This document shows positions 13,207 to 14,147 of a stretch of DNA of 14,147 nucleotides, in pieces. The notes beneath the pieces are model-generated. The model did no database searches. It saw only the letters and a list, made by a program, of their open reading frames with translations, and was not told the DNA's origin. Position 1 is the first letter of the stretch. The number at the start of each line of letters is the position of its first letter. This DNA is from an uncultured Faecalibacterium sp. (GTDB taxonomy: Bacteria; Bacillota; Clostridia; Oscillospirales; Ruminococcaceae). The translations under genes were made by a program, and so were the position numbers. The stretch is from contig CAKTGQ010000038.1 of the NCBI GenBank assembly GCA_934561555.1, positions 1 through 14,147 on the forward strand, in the 5' to 3' direction.

Positions 13207-13275
13207 CATTATACGAAAGAATGCTTTGAAAGAACGTTCCACCGTTCAATGATGTATAAATGGGAGGTGCCTGCC

Positions 13276-14147
13276 ATGACCGCCGTGATCTATGCCCGCT
13301 ATTCATCGGATAACCAACGCGAAGAATCCATTGAAGGCCAGATTCGTGAATGCACTGCCTATGCGGAGAAGAACGGCATCACCATCGTCAAGCACTACAT
13401 CGACCGTGCCATCTCTGCAAAAACGGACAACCGCCCGGAGTTTCAGCAGATGATAAAAGACAGCGACAAAAAGCTGTTTGATATCGTGCTGGTCTGGAAA
13501 CTGGACCGCTTTGCCCGAAACCGCTACGACAGTGCCCGGTATAAGACCCAGTTGAAGAAAAATGGTGTCAAGCTCATGTCTGCCACCGAGATCATCTCCG
13601 AGGGGCCGGAAGGCATCATTCTGGAGTCGGTGCTGGAAGGTTATGCCGAGTATTATTCCGCTGACCTTGCCGAAAAGGTTGTCCGTGGACAGACCGAGAA
13701 CATCCTGAAAGGCCGCTGCAACGGTGGCCGTGGAACATTTGGCTATACGCTGGATTCGGAGCGGAAGTTCCACATTGATCCGCTTGCCTCCCCTTTCGTG
13801 CTGGAATCGTTCAGGAAGTACCGGGATGGACTTACGATGAAGGAGATTCGGGACTGGCTGAACGAGAATGGCATCAAGAACCCGGTCGGCGGTGCGTTCA
13901 CTTATAACAGTGTCGAGCATATGCTCAAAAACCGGCGGTACATCGGAGAACTGAAGTTCCGGGATGTAGTCGTACCGGATGCTATCCCGCCCATCATTCC
14001 ACTGGAATTGTTTGAGGATGTGCAGGAGAAAATCACCAAAAACAAAAAAGCCCCTGCCCGTAGAAAGGCAGAGGATGACTACCTGCTCACCACCAAGCTG
14101 TTCTGCGGCTACTGTGGGGCGTTGATGTTTGGCGAAAGCGGCACGAG
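13276..14147 (+). CDS. Large serine recombinase (TnpX/TndX type), cut by the window end
   Basis: The first 290 residues of a large serine recombinase, open to the right edge. The resolvase domain (about 1-150) starts MTAVIYARYSSDNQ; the catalytic serine is Ser10 in the YARYS motif, and KLDRFARNR (75-83) supplies conserved arginines. A recombinase domain follows (about 150-265; RGTFGYTLD, LTMKEIRDWLNENGI, NSVEHMLKNRRYIGELKF). A zinc-ribbon begins with LFCGYCG just before the edge. Full proteins are usually about 500-560 residues. Such enzymes excise and integrate conjugative or mobilisable elements in Clostridia. The ATG at 13276 follows GGGAGG with eight-base spacing. Its position directly after the broken lacZ suggests it encodes the enzyme that placed the element there. 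Confidence 0.93.
   Translation, partial: MTAVIYARYSSDNQREESIEGQIRECTAYAEKNGITIVKHYIDRAISAKTDNRPEFQQMIKDSDKKLFDIVLVWKLDRFARNRYDSARYKTQLKKNGVKLMSATEIISEGPEGIILESVLEGYAEYYSADLAEKVVRGQTENILKGRCNGGRGTFGYTLDSERKFHIDPLASPFVLESFRKYRDGLTMKEIRDWLNENGIKNPVGGAFTYNSVEHMLKNRRYIGELKFRDVVVPDAIPPIIPLELFEDVQEKITKNKKAPARRKAEDDYLLTTKLFCGYCGALMFGESGT

Larger units (their letters stand above)
12972..13275. mobile_element. Left end of an inserted element, upstream of its recombinase gene
   Basis: From about 12970 the DNA changes abruptly from GC-rich coding sequence to AT-rich non-coding sequence. It holds a 23-base palindrome (13058-13080), an outer inverted pair (13035-13042 with 13100-13107), and a promoter that leads into a large serine recombinase gene. 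No gene is seen in these 300 bases. This is the expected make-up of an element end carrying recombinase binding sites. The exact junction cannot be fixed without the empty site or the other end. Confidence 0.7.

Overview
The window looks like a piece of chromosome from a gut Clostridia/Oscillospiraceae bacterium. Faecalibacterium or a close relative is my best guess. The reasons are GC-rich coding DNA, strong GGAGG ribosome binding sites with occasional TTG and GTG starts, YesM/YesN-type signalling, ABC sugar transporters without a linked ATPase, and two copies of an AACCTCTCAGTC-type hairpin repeat of a kind I associate with these genomes. The genus is inference.

Layout. Bases 1-815 hold only the first 11 codons of a minus-strand gene at the left edge, then about 780 gene-free bases rich in hairpins, more AT-rich than the core and possibly the tail of a mobile element. 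A small orphan gene (816-1010, minus) follows, then a bidirectional terminator (1059-1092). The core is a minus-strand carbohydrate locus. In transcription order it contains: an AraC-type response regulator (10030-8567, TTG start), a lipoprotein sugar-binding protein (8275-6920), two permeases (6840-5929 and 5916-5065), a GH115 alpha-glucuronidase-like enzyme (4897-2891) and a YesM-type histidine kinase (2881-1109). A strong intrinsic terminator sits between the binding protein and the first permease. The two hairpin repeats, in opposite orientation, bracket the three transporter genes.

Divergent from the regulator, on the plus strand, are a SASA/CE6-like carbohydrate esterase (10371-11111), a DUF624/YesL-like membrane protein (11202-11972) with its own promoter, a terminator (12017-12062), and a GH2 beta-galactosidase pseudogene (12099 to about 12971). 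The pseudogene has an in-frame TGA where a conserved Trp is expected. It is then cut off by AT-rich foreign DNA carrying a large serine recombinase (13276 to the window end).

Working model: the kinase senses an extracellular sugar signal and the regulator activates the locus. The lipoprotein and permeases import decorated oligosaccharides, probably acetylated (methyl)glucuronoxylan fragments, powered by a shared ATPase encoded elsewhere. The esterase and the GH115 enzyme, neither with a signal peptide, remove acetyl and glucuronyl groups in the cytoplasm. The least explained parts are a possible structured RNA or attenuator before the esterase gene, the covarying hairpin repeats, and the hairpin-rich left end.
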